This document shows, one piece after another, positions 24,541-37,020 of a DNA stretch of 64,000 nt. The notes below the pieces were generated by a model. It saw nothing but the letters and a program-made list of their open reading frames with translations, was not told where the DNA came from and did not search any database. The DNA is from Viscum album. Lineage: Eukaryota; Streptophyta; Magnoliopsida; Santalales; Viscaceae. The stretch lies in assembly GCA_963277665.1 (NCBI GenBank), contig OY728152.1:1188864357-1188928356 (forward strand), given 5' to 3'. Each line of letters begins with the position of its first letter. Within the stretch, counting starts at the first letter, position 1. A program made the translations under genes and the position numbers.

Positions 24541-24773
24541 AAAATTAAGTTGATTCTATCAGACTCCAAATATCATCCTGATCATAACTAGGTACAGCCA
24601 TTTTTTGAAATTAAAAACATAGAAGTGGAAAATTTAAGTTTAATGGATAGGTTATGAATATATCTTATAAATAACCAATTTTTGTTCCATAGAGAATGAT
24701 TACTTCATGCACTATAGGCTTTGAATTCAAAGTATTTAAGAGAATAATACCGTAAAATTTTAGGGGTGTTATA

Positions 24774-24788
24774 TTATTCCCACCATCA
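24774..24788 (-). other. Polypurine tract, internal region 1
   Basis: The minus strand reads GATGGTGGGAATAA directly before LTR 1. This is the expected place for the plus-strand DNA primer. The sequence next to LTR 2 is nearly the same. Confidence 0.65.
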
Positions 24789-26060
24789 AAAATTTATCAC
24801 TCTAAATGTTTAATGTATAAATATCTTCAAAAAGATGTGGGAGGGTTTTCTTCATAACATCGTTAGGTTCCCAAGTTTCTTCCTCCATTTTACGGTTTCT
24901 CTAAAGAACCTGTACTAGATGATTTTTCTAATTTCTCAATACCGACTCCCTTGTGTTAAGTGTATCAATAGGCTCTACAAAGTTTGAAAAATCAGGTTCT
25001 AGTTCTATTTCATCATAGGTGAGTATAGGCGTTGGCTCATGAATTATTTCTTTAACAACGACACATGGAACACATTATGAACTTTTAAGTGACATGGCAT
25101 CAATCTTAAATGGTATGATACAACTTTGATCTTTTCCATAATTTCAAATGGTATGACGTACATGGGGCTCAGTTTCCATTTCATACTAAACCTTAAGACA
25201 CCCTTCTATGAAGGTAATTTTAGAATTACATGATCCTTTACTTGAAATTACAAATACTTTCTCAGGTTCTCCACATAACACTTTTTCCTACTTTTTCTAA
25301 TTTAATATGGTCCTGAATTTTCATTACCTTTATAGTTGTCTAATTGATATGTTCTAGGGCTATAAGTTTCCTCTTGCTAACTTTATCCCAAAAATTTGGA
25401 TTTTGACACCTCTTACCATATGATGCTTAGTATGGTTCCATTTGAATGCTATAATGGAAACTATTATTGTATAAAAATACCACGAAAAATCAAGTATTCA
25501 TCCCACATAACATGAAAGTGAAGAGAGTATGATCTCAACATGTCTTCTAGTGATTAAATAGTCCTTTCAATATGTCGGTTGGTTTGGGGGTGATAAGTAG
25601 TAATCATATGAAGCTCAGTATAAAAATTCTTCTAGAGGCTTCTACAGAATTTTGATTTAAACCATGGATCTAGATCGGACACAATCGATAGAGGTTCACT
25701 ATGAAGTCTCACAACATCATTAATACAAATACTTTATAAAAACTCAAGTGTTAAATCCTATCTTATAGTTATTAAATGTGAATATTTTGTGAGACAATAA
25801 ACAATCAGCCATATTGCATTATTCCTTCCAGACATCATTAGTATTCCTGTGACAATATCGATCGCAATGCCATCCCATTTCCACATAATAATAGGTAGAG
25901 GTTGCATCACCCCTATAGGATGTTGTCTCTCTGCCTTCACCTATTGACAAAATAGACACCTCGACACATATTTAGCAATTTCTCATTTCATGTTATCCCA
26001 CCAAAAATGTTCCTTCAGATATCTATACATCTTAGTGATACCATGGTATATAGAAACATT
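24789..26060 (-). pseudogene. Integrase relic with chromodomain-type end, copy 1
   Basis: Would integrate the cDNA, with the C-terminal chromodomain steering it to heterochromatin. The open piece at 25,758-25,940 gives KAERQHPIGVMQPLPI, then MWKWDGIAIDIVTGIL and AIWLIVYCLTKYSHL, the catalytic-core start with its first Asp kept (IDIV). Near 25,545-25,590 the minus strand reads TYHPQTNRHIERTI. The C-terminal part (24,790-25,250) aligns with the better kept copy at 32,691-32,930. Many stops and frameshifts; inactive. Confidence 0.85.
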
Positions 26061-26199
26061 TGACTGATGTGCATCATCTAATAGATCTCTTTTTAGATCC
26101 AGTACTGATGGAAAATATAACCACTTCCAAAATATCATAACTCCTTCACAATACATGAAGTCTTCTAATCTACCATCCTTAAAATAATTAATTTTTTTG

Positions 26200-27560
26200 T
26201 GTAGATTCTAATCATCCGATTGATTTATTTTTAACTTCTCTAGTAAATATGGTTTATCAATCATTTGAAAGAGGAAGGATGTTTCCCTTAAATTAATAAT
26301 TCCCATATCTATCTTTAGTAGATCTATGAATATAAGATCTCTCTTAATCCCCATTTGGGATTGAAGTCCATGTTATTTCCTACATAATGCCTCTTCCACC
26401 TTATTTTTCATTCATAGGTGGTAGTGTATTTAACAATCATAATATTTGAGTAACTCGAGTCATCCCCTTTGCCTCATGTTGAGTTAATTATATGAAAAAA
26501 TGAATTTCAAACTATTTTGATCCATATATATCTCACATCTTTCACTATATATATAATATATCCATATTTTTAGAGCAAAGATTACAGCTGCCAACTCAAT
26601 ATTAGGAGTTGGGGTATTTTTCTCATCATTCTTCAACTTCCTTGATGTATAATCAAAAAAAAATTATCATTTTTCATAAGGACTCAACCAAGTACATTAT
26701 CTGATGTATCATTGTATATCCCAAATCCAACATTTCCAAATAAAAGAGTAAAAAATTAAGCATTGACCAATATTATTTTTAATTCACCGAATAATTCTGT
26801 ACATTCTTTCATTCATACAAACATAACCCCTTTACATGGGAGCTGGGTTAGCAGGTTATCTAGTCGGGTGGAATTCTGAATGAAATTCTCATAGTAACCC
26901 ACTAAGACAATAAAACTGCATACCTTGATTATGTTCATTGGCGTGGTACATTCATGAATTTTCTTTGTCTTTGAAGGATCAAATAATATTCCATCCATAG
27001 TGACAATATGTCCAAGAAAGGAAACTGATTGAAGAGAAATTCAAACTTTCTAAATATCCAATATAATTCATTTCTTCTTATATTTTTCAAAATAATCTTC
27101 TAGTGATTCTTATGGAATTCATAATTTTCTCAGTATAATAGGATATTGTCGACAAATAACTCAAAAAATCATCATGATATTCCTAGAAAACTCTATTAAT
27201 TTGATCCATGAAAATATAGGGTTCCTTAGTCAGTCCAAAATGAATTATTGTAAACTCGTAATTCTCATACCTAGTTCAAAATGTTGTCTTTGGAATATCT
27301 TTCTTCTTTAAACACGGCTGATGATATCCAGATCAAAGGTCCATCTTCGAAAGATATTGGGATCCATGAATATGACCAATTAAATCATAAATGTGTGGTA
27401 GAGGATACTTATTATTTATTTTAATATCATAGATTTACCTATAATAAATGCATATCCTCATGGATCCATCTTTCATTTTGACAAAGAGGATAGGGGATCC
27501 CCATAAGAAAAATACTAGGTTGAATAAATTATTTTTCACTCAATTCCCTATTTTTTCATT
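26200..27560 (-). pseudogene. Reverse transcriptase-RNase H relic, copy 1
   Basis: Minus-strand blocks run right to left. RT shows TRYENYEFT, FGLTKEPYIFMDQINRVF and a palm box reading FVDNI at about 27,130-27,160, where FIDDI is expected, so the second catalytic Asp is changed to Asn. The RT/RNase H connection at 26,813-26,998 gives FDPSKTKKIHECTTP and VGYYENFIQNSTRLDNLLTQ, the usual RSFLGLAGYYRRF region in altered form. RNase H follows to about 26,200 and is hard to follow because of stops. Decayed in the same style as the second copy, but independently. Confidence 0.8.
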
Positions 27561-27849
27561 CTCTATATTAATTACACAGTTTCCAATCTATAATGAGTCA
27601 TTGATATAGGTCATGCACAAAGAATTAATGTAATAGAGTACTCAACTTCCCACTCTGGAGGAGGTCTAGGTAAATTCTCTAGAAATACGTAAATGTATTC
27701 ATGCCCAATTTATACATCCCCAATTTGATGATTTCTATCCTCACCCATATATATTGAGTTCTATTCCTTTTCATGAATTGAATTCAGTAAAGATGCTATG
27801 AGTGGATCTTGATAAGAACTAGATGGAGCGGTTTCTCCTCTAAAGATAT

Positions 27850-28110
27850 GGGATTCTACACCATTTTCAAAAAATTATAACTTCCCTATTCTTTCAATAG
27901 ATCTTCGCATCAGAATTTGACAGCTTATTCACATTGATAATTATATCAATGTCAAGTAATGGTATAATGATAAGGCTATAAACTAAATCCAGATTTTGTG
28001 TAATTATTGGGACTGATCGACACATATTTGTTGCAATGATGCATCACCTAGGATTTTTAACTGACAATTCATTTAATAAATAAAATTATAAATTACTAAT
28101 TTTCAAGGAA
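27850..28110 (-). pseudogene. Protease relic, copy 1
   Basis: The minus strand near 27,900-27,970 gives PLLDIDIIINVNKLSNSDAKIY, in the position and pattern of the second half of a chromovirus protease (usual LDFDVILGMDWLSKYDA). The Gly-Met pair before Asp is lost (IINVN). The active-site segment to the right is not clear. Confidence 0.55.
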
Positions 28111-28199
28111 AACTGAGAAGATATAAATGAATGAGATGATCCAAAATAAAATAAATCATTGGATAAATTTGAGGAAACAACTAAAGTACATGCCACCAC

Positions 28200-29240
28200 A
28201 TCATTAGGAACATCAACCTCTATAGTTTTAATTGCATAATATTTCCCTTTCTCTCATGGTCATTTTTGTGGCATGTTTTTTTGGGTGATTAGGACACTCA
28301 TTTTCCTAGTGTCCCATATCCCTACTATTGTATAATTTAACTTAATTGAATTGTCTCTTACCCTTGCATTCATTAGATTGAAGACGCTTTTCTCTACAAT
28401 TATTTAAAACTCTCATTCCTCTCAATCATTTCTCATAATGATTCTTTATAGAGTTCTTAGACAATGTAAATTTCTTCATTAACTTTTTCTTATTAGTTAA
28501 TCAACCTTTCCATGGTTATTGGAATGCCTCTTTTTATCTTGATTTCCCTTGATCTAGAAAATTCCTACTATATTTTGATGGAACATAATACAATTTAATT
28601 ATATGATGAAAATTTTTTAGAAGCCAGTGGACTTTAAAGACTAGGCTATTGACTTTTAGAGAAGTGAGAAATCTTCTCTTTTGAATCATGTACTTAATCT
28701 ACATTATACAGGGAAAATATTGTGAATATATCTTCATACTCCACTATACTATATTCTTGCCTTTTATTTAGGCTAAGGAATTTCCTCTTTATTTTAGTTT
28801 GTTGTTCATGAGGGAAATATTTTTGGAAGAATATTTCCATAAAAGTTATACATTTTATATCTGTTATTTCTTCTTTCTCCTTGGTATTCTGGATGAAGGA
28901 CTACCATTGATTAGCATTACCCTTGGAGAAATACACTACAAGTACTAACTTTTCATTTTCATTGAATCTTAATGCTAGAAATATATTTTCAAGGGACTAG
29001 ATCCACTGCTAAGCTACCACTAGATTAGTAGTCACACTAAAAGATGGTGGATTCTACCACATGGAACAATCTAGTACATGTGTATCATTGTTATTTATCA
29101 TAGCCTAAGTAAGTTATTCCAATATGGTCATGATCTGATCTTCTCCAACATTGACCGTGTGGACATTCTCATTGGGGAAATCGCTACATTGTTTGAGGGT
29201 ATTGATTCCCCTTATTCCATCAGGCACCATCACTGAACAA
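28200..29240 (-). pseudogene. gag relic, copy 1
   Basis: Assigned by position between protease and leader and by alignment to the second copy. The zinc-knuckle region near 28,370-28,460 reads roughly KNSIKNHYEK and NNCREK, with most Cys residues lost. The capsid part (about 28,700-29,000) shares the block around GAGGGAAATATTT with copy 2 (about 36,600). No open frame of useful length remains. Confidence 0.6.
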
Positions 29241-29695
29241 TTTAATACACTAAATTAGGTCATAGTTCAAAATTTCTAACAGTAAAAAACTTAAGATAAT
29301 CTTAAAATTAGTTCATAACTAATATCGTGATCATAAACATTGTTTATATTTATTTTTAAATCCTTCTTATTGGGTTGTAAGTAAATTTTGATTTATCCTA
29401 AAAATATCCCCTGAGAGTGTCAAACTACGCGCATAGTAAGGCCTGTTTTGTGTACCAAGATACCCCGTGTCAAGCAGGAAATTCCTTGTCAGAGTTTTCA
29501 CTCCTAGGTACATATGTGCCAGAACCACGTCCACTTGTAGCATCCAGAAAGGGATGTGTTTCCTAGAAATATCCACATAATCTATTAACTACCAAAATAC
29601 CATGATATTTATATATGTTTACCCTCAAAGACTATCTTATGGGTATGTGCGCTAATATTGATTTTCAAAATCTAGTTTCCATGTTGTTTTAAAAA
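29241..29695 (-). other. 5' leader of internal region 1
   Basis: Non-coding stretch between primer site and gag. The piece 29,395-29,580 is clearly alignable to 37,190-37,380 of the second copy (shared blocks TAAGGCC, CCTAGGTACAT, CCAGAACCACGTC, ATCCACATAATCTAT). The 69-residue open frame here is not conserved in copy 2, so I take it as chance. A packaging signal or structured leader is possible. Confidence 0.6.
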
Positions 29696-29711
29696 ACTTC
29701 CTCTGAAACCA
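29696..29711 (-). other. Primer binding site, initiator Met, copy 1
   Basis: The minus strand reads TGGTTTCAGAGGAAGT next to LTR 2. The complement of the initiator-Met tRNA 3' end begins TGGTATCAGAG, so one base differs in this part. It lies 2 bases from the LTR. Confidence 0.8.
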
Positions 29712-31802
29712 ATTCTAATGCCCTGACCCTAGAAACCTGGAGCCAGTGCATTAATTATTACATTAGAATGATTAATAGAAATGAAATCCTAAAAGAACGA
29801 TCAACGTAATTATCTTGAAGAAACTAGATACATAGTTTTAACTTATAATACATTTTTAAAGGTAAAAAAAATACAATACATAACAACATATATAAAACTA
29901 CATCCACAAGAACTCAATAAATGGTCTCCTCCTCATAAAATTTGAAGGTAGAAAAATGAAAGGGGTGAGATGAAATACTTATTAAGGGTTAAACAATAGT
30001 GTAAGCATGAATGATAAATAACTTAATCATAAAAAAAATTGTCATAGTCAATATGGAAAGGTGAATAAATGAAAAACACAATACATTAATAAACAGTGAG
30101 TAAAACTGCATCCATAGATTTTGTCATTGTGAAAACCTCATGGATACTAATCAATAAATATGAAAAAATAAATATTATTATTAATTTTATGCCATGTATC
30201 TAGAATATGATACCACTATACCATCAAAAAGGTTTTATTCTGGGGGTAGAAACTTGTCCGGTGTTTTGAAACAAACTCAATGGGTTTGTTGGAAACTAAT
30301 TTGACTCGTGAGAACTATTGATGCATTGAGGGGCTATAGTGAGACCCACCCATCTCTATAAGTCTAATTAATTATCTATTAATATATTTATGACCAGAAA
30401 AAATATGCCTTCTCAATATCTGTAGAGAGTATAAGATACATATTCATCAATATTTCCATAGTTAAAACCACATTCAAATAAACATTGTATGTAAAAGTAT
30501 ATACGACTTAAGACAATAATCATATCCATGAAACCATAATTTGGATATATAATATATATATATTATTTAAAATTAAAAATTAGCTCAAATGGGAAATGGA
30601 AACACCTCATAATGGAATATTAGGTGCACAACACCATGTAAATGACAATGAAATGAAAATTGAGACAAATTCCCTTACCACGTTGTAATCAATCGAATTG
30701 CATGACCAAAAATTAATAACCACCAAATGAATCACAGAATACCAATAATATAAGGAGAATAATGATAATATATATCAATTTTCAGTAAAAAGTACACCAT
30801 AGGGAATAAATAAGTGGATAATAATGGAAATCTCACTAAATTAAAAGTGATATAAGAAACCCTTTACCTTATACCAGAATGCGTTCGTCGTTTGATCTTG
30901 TAGACCTGAATAATCAAATATAATTTAATTAATTAATAATTAAAAAACCTCCAAAACATTTAAGTGATTTATTATAACCTTATTAGGTTCATTAAAATCC
31001 TTTTTTTAGTTTAAGTGGTTCAATTTTATTGTTTTGGAATCATTTTCTCCCTTGGTTCTCATGATCAGTTTACTTCTATTTATGAATGGAAGTTCATCTA
31101 AAATGTGGTTAAACATACAAAATAGTTAACATATATGATTATTTATATTCCAAATATATAAATGATCTTATAGTGTTTTGGATTATACACAATAAAGATT
31201 ACTCATTTGTTAAAATTTTATGATACACGCTTGGATTAACATGGCAGTTTGGTGCATAATAAACCTTTTTTGTATTATTATTTAATATTATGATTGTGTA
31301 AGGATTAAAGAACATTTAATACTATAAAATATATATATTATGATATTTTGAAACCATTAAAATGTTTTAATAACCATTATTTAATATAGTAATATAAATA
31401 CAAAACTTCTCATCATTGAATCTGATAAATTAACACATCTTGAATTGTATTTTCTTTTTTAGTGTAAGAGAAGGGGGAAAAGAGATATGATGATGTAATA
31501 TTCCATTAGCATAATAAAATTATATTCCATGTATGGTATTTGAATTATCATTTCATTTTTATGTGGGGAGGTGAGTAGAGGTCAACATAAGAGTGGAACA
31601 TGTAAAAGATGTTGTAAGAAAAAGGAAGACAGGTTCACCTCTTGAGTACTCCTCCTTGAGAATCTCCTCAAAGCCATTGTTTTTGAACTTTTGGTAAGAC
31701 CATAAGGTATTGGATGTAGGGGAAGGGCTTGTTTAATGTATTTAAAATATCTTATTCTTGTTTAAAATCTTTATTGGTGTGGGAGGAAGAGGGGGTGAGG
31801 GT

Positions 31803-31814
31803 GGTTTATATAGT
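31803..31814 (-). promoter_or_regulatory. TATA-like box, LTR 2
   Basis: The minus strand reads ACTATATAAACC, the best TATA box of the three tandem LTRs, flanked by CCCTCC on the upstream side. Confidence 0.6.
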
Positions 31815-32244
31815 GGAGGGGTGTAGGGTATTCTTAATATAATAATCATAAATTTATAATTTCTTCACAAGACATGAAATTGTGAGTATTTAAAGACCTT
31901 GAAATGTAATAAGTTCATGTGAGTTCTATATTTGTGTTATTACATCACTCATGATGCTAGGAATAGATAATTGAAATTATTTGTATTTATATGGTAAATT
32001 AATGTATTTTACTATTCACAAAAAATTCAAGTATTTTAGAAAAAAACCCAAGAATTCACCTTAAACATTTTTCGAAATGTAGAATACAAAAATGAACTCA
32101 ATTTTTCACAATTAATTTTCGAAATATGACCAATTAAAATTTTAATTACAATAATTATTTAATCCAAAAATACAAACACTTAAAATATTCACCTATATTT
32201 TTATGGTGTTTAAATTTTATTTACACTTTCATGGGTATGGTTAC

Positions 32245-32335
32245 CAGTCATAAGAGTAATATTACTATTCATAAGGGTAATTTACTATTCATAAGGGTAA
32301 GTTACTATTCATAAGTGTAGGATACTATTCACCTA
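32245..32335. repeat. 20-bp tandem repeats in LTR 2 U3
   Basis: Five units in a row, of which three are close to perfect (ATTACTATTCATAAGGGTAA). This is the cleanest version of the family repeat in the window. Confidence 0.85.
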
Positions 32336-32563
32336 AAATCATTGTTGATTCGATTGGACTCCAAATATCACACTAATCACAACCGTGTATGAACGTTTTT
32401 CAAAATTCAAAATACAAATGTGGAAAATTTATGTTTAATGGATAGGTTATGAATATATCATATAAATAACCATTTTTTCATATATACTCAATGCTTCATT
32501 AAATATAATCTATAAATTGAAATTATTTAATAGAAAAATTATATAAAATGTTTGGGTTTTATA

Positions 32564-32578
32564 TTATTCCCACCTTCA
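32564..32578 (-). other. Polypurine tract, internal region 2
   Basis: The minus strand reads GAAGGTGGGAATAA directly before LTR 2. It matches the tract beside LTR 1 except for small changes. Confidence 0.65.
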
Positions 32579-33860
32579 GACATTTTTCCCTTATAAATTT
32601 TCATGTATAAAGATATTCAAAAAGATGTGGGTGTTTCTTATTCATAACATCCAGATGTTCCCATGTTTCTTCCTAAATTTTATGGTTTCTCTAAAGAACC
32701 TTTACTTGATGATTTTTATGATTTCTCAATACCTTCTCTCTTGTGTTAAGAATCTTGATATGATCTTCAATGAATGAAAAATTTAGTTCCAGTTCTATTT
32801 CTTCATTGGTGAGTAAATATGTTGGGTATGGAACGTATTTCATTAACAAAGACACATGGAAAACATTATGAACATTGGAGACACTTGGTGGAATTTCTAA
32901 ATGGTAAGATACACCTCTGATCCTTTCCATAATTTCAGAATGTCTGATGTACCTAGGGCTCTGTTTCCTTTTCTTACTAAACCTTAAGACACCCTTGCAC
33001 AGATATACATTTATAAAGACATGATCTCATACTTGAAATTACAAATTCTTCTTTAGTTTTCATCATTCCTCTTATACCTAATTTTGGAAACTTTAATATG
33101 GACCTGAATTTTTTTTACCTTTGCAGTTGTCTCTATGATATGTTCTGGGCCTAAAAGTTTCCTCACGCCAATTTCATCCCAACATGTTGGATTTCGACAC
33201 CTATTTCTATATAATGTTTCATAAGGATCCATTTTAATACTAGAATTAAACTACTATTGAATGAAAATACTGACAAAGGAAGTTATTTATCCCACATGAC
33301 ATGAAATTGAAGATAGAATTATCTCAACATGTCTTACAGTGTTTGAATAATCCTTTCTGACTATCCGTCGGTTTGGGGTGATAAGTAGTACTCATATGAA
33401 GCTCCATATCCAAAGCCTTCTGGACACATTTCCAAAATTTTCATGTAAACTTTGGATCTCGATCGAACACAATCTATAGAGGCACACCATGAAGTCTCAA
33501 TACACCATTAAAATAAAGTCTTTCTAGGAATTCTAGTGGTAAATCATATCTTATAGCAAGGAAATGAGTTGATTTTGTGAGACGATCAACCATTGCCCAT
33601 ATTTCATCATTCATTCTAGGTGTCCTCAGTATTACAGTGACAAAATCCATCATAATGTCATCCCACTTCCACATATGAATAGGTATAGGTGTCATAACCC
33701 CTCTAGGATGTTGTCTCTATGCCTTCACCTGTTAACAAACTATACACCTTGAGACATAGTCAGAAATTTCTCACTTCATGTTATCCCATAAAAAATGTTA
33801 TGTCATATCTCTATACATCTTTGTGTTACCATGGTGTATAGAAAAATTTGAGCTATGAGC
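32579..33860 (-). pseudogene. Integrase relic with chromodomain-type end, copy 2
   Basis: The best preserved integrase of the tandem. The open frame 33,474-33,695 covers MWKWDDIMMDFVTVIL, then DEIWAMVDRLTKSTHFLAIR and VLRLHGVPL, the catalytic core with the first Asp (MDFV) present. The 79-residue frame 32,691-32,930 begins MERIRGVSYHLEIPPSVSN, continues VHNVFHVSLLMKYVPYPTY and ends KILNTREKVLRNHKNHQVKV, the chromovirus integrase C-terminus just before the chromodomain. Chromodomain residues should follow at 32,580-32,690, where stops are frequent. Not functional as a whole. Confidence 0.9.
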
Positions 33861-33999
33861 ATCATTTATTTTTATGATTTTTAGCTCAGTCAAAAATAGA
33901 ACACAAAACGTATTCCAAAATTTCTGAATTCCTTCCTCATACAAGAAGTCTTCCAATCTCCCATCCTTAACACATTAATTATCTTTTTTAGATTCGCAT

Positions 34000-35380
34000 C
34001 ATCATGTTGAGATATTTTTATCTTATACATTAAATATGTTTTATTAGTCATTTGAAAGAGGAAATACGTTTAATTCGTTACTTAACAATTCCAATATCCA
34101 TCATTTGTAGATCAATGAATATATGATCTTTCTTAATCCTAATTTGGCCAGAAGTCCATGATCTTTCCTGGTTAGTGCATCTTCCACCTTATTTTCATTT
34201 CCTGGGTGGTAGTGTATTGAATAATCTAATTCTTTGAGTAAATCAAACCATATCCTTTGACTTATGTCATGTTCATTCAATTTAAAAATGTATTTCAAAA
34301 TCTGGTGATCCATATATATGTCACACCATTCACCATAAGGATAATGTCTTCATATTTTCAAAGGGAAGATTGTGAGTTCTACCACAAGATCATTATTTAG
34401 TTAATTTTTCTCATGAGTCTTCAATTACCTTGATTCATAAGCAATAACTCTATTTTTTTATGAGGATGCAACCTAGACGATTCTTTGATGCATCACTGTA
34501 TATCCCAAATCCATCATTTCCAGATGGAAGAGTCCAAATTGGAGCATTGGACAATCTTCTTTTCAATTCATTGAATATTTCTGTACATTATTTCATCCAC
34601 AAAAACATAACCCCTTTATGTGTGAGCTTGGTTAGTGGGTTATCCAATCAGTCGAAATTATGAATGAAGCACATAGAGTAACATACTAATCTAATAAAAC
34701 TACGTACCTCGATTTTTATGGTTGGTGAGGGCCATTCTTGGAATGCCTTTGTCGATATAAGATCAACTACGAGTACATCCTTAGAGACAATACGACCAAG
34801 AAATGAAACTAATTGAATCCAGAATTTTTTCCTGCTAAACATCACATATAATTCATTTCATCTAAGAGTCTTAAAAATAATACTCATGTGATTCTCATGG
34901 TCTTCATCAGTTTTGGATTATTCTAGGATATCAAAGATAAATACCACAAAAAATTTATCAAGATATTCCTTGAAAATTCAATTCATTAGATCCATGAAAA
35001 AATTGGGTGCATTAGTCATTTCAAAAGGCATTACTGTAAACTCGTAATTCCCATAGTTGGTTCAAAATGTGGTCTTTGGAATATCTTCCTTCCTCAAACA
35101 AAATAGATGATATCTAGATTGAAGTTCAATCTTTGAAAAATATTGGGCTCTATAAAGTTTATCAGATAAATCCTCAATGTATGGTCGAGGATACTTGTTC
35201 TTTTTTTTAATATCATTGAATTCAATATAATAAATTCATAGCCACATCAATCCATTTTTCTTCTTAACAAAGAGGATATGGGCTCCCCATGGGGAAATAA
35301 ATGGTTGAATAAATAATTTTCACTCAATTCCTATAGTTGTATCTTTATCTCAACTAATTCTATTGTGGTCATTCTATAGG
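34000..35380 (-). pseudogene. Reverse transcriptase-RNase H relic, copy 2
   Basis: The RNase H end is open at 34,101-34,313: MDHQILKYIFKLNEHDISQR, then IWFDLLKELDYSIHYHPG and NKVEDALTRK, the classic D-H-K-S-L and H-P-G-K-x-N-x-V-A-D-A-L-S-R-K blocks. The RT end is open at 34,648-34,845 (FSRKKFWIQLVSFLGRIVSK, then WPSPTIKIEVRSF). Further right the minus strand shows YGNYEFTVMPFEMTNAPNFF and a palm box reading FIFDIL at about 34,915-34,950, so the first Asp of FIDD is replaced by Phe. Stops at positions expected for Arg fit CGA-to-TGA decay. Confidence 0.9.
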
Positions 35381-35599
35381 GTGTATTTGATAAAGGTTTT
35401 GTACTAGGAATTAAATCAGTAGAGAACACAACTTCCCGCTCTGGAGGATGTCCATGTAAGTCCACTTAAAATATGTTAATGTATTCTTGCACAATATGTA
35501 CATATTCAATTTGAATATTTATTTACTCGCCCATGGGTATTGTGTTCTCTTCCTCTCCAAGAATTTGATTCATTAAAGCTACTGGTGTGGAACTAGATA

Positions 35600-35880
35600 A
35601 TAATCACCTAGTGAGGTTTCTGCTCAAAAAAAGGGACTCTACACCATTTTTAAAAATTGTAACTTCATTCTTCTAGCAATATATCTTTTCATCGTAATTT
35701 GATGGTCAATTCATACGAATAATAATTTCAAAGTCAATCATTGGTATGATGATAAGGATAAAAACTAAAGCATGTTTAATGGTTCACGGTGAGGACTGAT
35801 CAACCCATCTTTGTTGCAATGATGCATCCCCTATGAGTTTTGAATAGAAAATTCATTTATTAAATCCAATTGGAAATGTC
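35600..35880 (-). pseudogene. Protease relic, copy 2
   Basis: The minus strand near 35,700-35,750 gives PMIDFEIIIRMN, the equivalent of the LDFDVILGMDW segment of chromovirus proteases, with Gly changed to Arg and Asp to Asn. It lies where the protease is expected between RT and gag. Confidence 0.6.
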
Positions 35881-35999
35881 TAATTTTCATGGAAAACTGA
35901 GAAGATAGAAATGAATGTGATCATCCAGAATCAAATAATGAATTGGTGATATTTGAGTGAACCAAAATGTATCTTCCACCACATCATTATGAACTTCAA

Positions 36000-37020
36000 C
36001 CTCCACTAGTGTAATCGCATAAGTTTTCCCTTTCTCTCATATCCTTTTCTGAGGATAGAAACCTTGGCGATTGGGATCCTCAATTTTATAGGGTCTCATC
36101 TCTCTACAGTTGTATCATTGAACATCATTGTCTTCTCTCTTCCCCTTATATTCATTAGATCAAAGACCATATTATCCAAAATTATAGATAACTTCCACAC
36201 AATTCAAGAATTTCCCATGATGACTCTTTCCAAAATTCTCACACAATATAAATTTCTTTATCCCCTTATTCTCCACTAGCGCTTCAGGTATAGCCTGGTT
36301 ATTATAATTCCACTTCTTATCTTGATTTCCCTTAAACAAATTTATTCTAGCAAATTCCTTCTCTATTTTGATGGAACATAATACAATATCATCATACGAT
36401 GAAAATGTATAAGAATAATTTTCCCATTGAATACGTGGCTTATGGAAATCATAGAAATGATCAGTTTTGTATTCTGAATGACATATATAATATATAGAAT
36501 ACTTGGCTAATATTGTAGAAGATATCCTCATGCTCTATAGAAATCTCTTCATCAATTTTCATTAGGCTAAGGAATTTCCTATTCATTTCTGTTCGTTGTT
36601 AACGAGGGAAATATTTATCGAAGAATATTTCCTTAAAAGCTCTCTATTTCATATATTCTTTTTATTCTTTTTATATAGTATTATGGATCAAGGACCACCA
36701 TTGATTGGCAACACCCTTGAAAAAATACACTCCTAGTACTACCATTTCATTTTCATTTCACTTTAATGCCAGGAATATCCTTCCAAGGGACTTGATCCAC
36801 TACTTAGAAACAAACAAATTATTAGTCCCACTAAAATATGTGGGCTTATGCAACATGAAATGATCTTGTACAGGAGTATTTTGGTTATTCATCACAACTT
36901 GAGTAAGTTTTCCTAATATGTTCATGATCAGATCTTATCCAGCATTGACTGTGTTGACATGATCATTAGGGAAATCCCTACATTGTCCATAGGCATTGAT
37001 TCCCATAATTTCATTAGGCG
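36000..37020 (-). pseudogene. gag relic with broken zinc knuckle, copy 2
   Basis: Would form the virus-like particle and bind RNA. The 119-residue open frame 36,172-36,531 ends (about 36,175-36,252) with CENFGKSHHGKFLNC and VIYNFG. Tekay/Del gag carries a double knuckle of the form CxxCGKxHxGxC...CYxCG, so three Cys positions are now Phe or lost, which fits TGT-to-TTT changes. To the right, about 36,590-36,660 gives FKEIFFDKYFPR, a conserved gag block before the RNA-binding part. Frameshifts separate the pieces. Confidence 0.8.

Larger units (their letters stand above)
21932..24773 (-). mobile_element. Tandem element, LTR 1 (3' LTR)
   Basis: Left end TGTAACACCCTACCCC, right end AGGGGTGTTATA, an imperfect inverted pair in which the final CA has decayed to TA. 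It aligns along its length with LTR 2 and LTR 3, for example at the GAAACTAGATACATAG block (about 22,041), the CTCGAAGGGTTT...ATCGAGGGGC block (about 22,490-22,545) and the U3 repeats. By eye the copies differ at many positions, so the insertion is old. Confidence 0.85.
29714..32563 (-). mobile_element. Tandem element, LTR 2 (shared middle LTR)
   Basis: Left end TCTAATGCCCTGACCC (TG decayed to TC), right end TTTGGGTTTTATA. A primer site adjoins on the left and a purine tract on the right, so it is at once the 5' LTR of internal region 1 and the 3' LTR of internal region 2. The order of landmarks equals LTR 1 and LTR 3. Confidence 0.85.

Noticed and set aside
29367..29576. 69-residue minus-strand ORF in the leader as an upstream gene
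   Set aside because: The matching stretch of the second tandem unit (37,190-37,380) is alignable but does not keep the frame.
36064..36279. 71-residue plus-strand ORF
   Set aside because: Shadow of the gag relic on the minus strand, which has a recognisable zinc-knuckle pattern.
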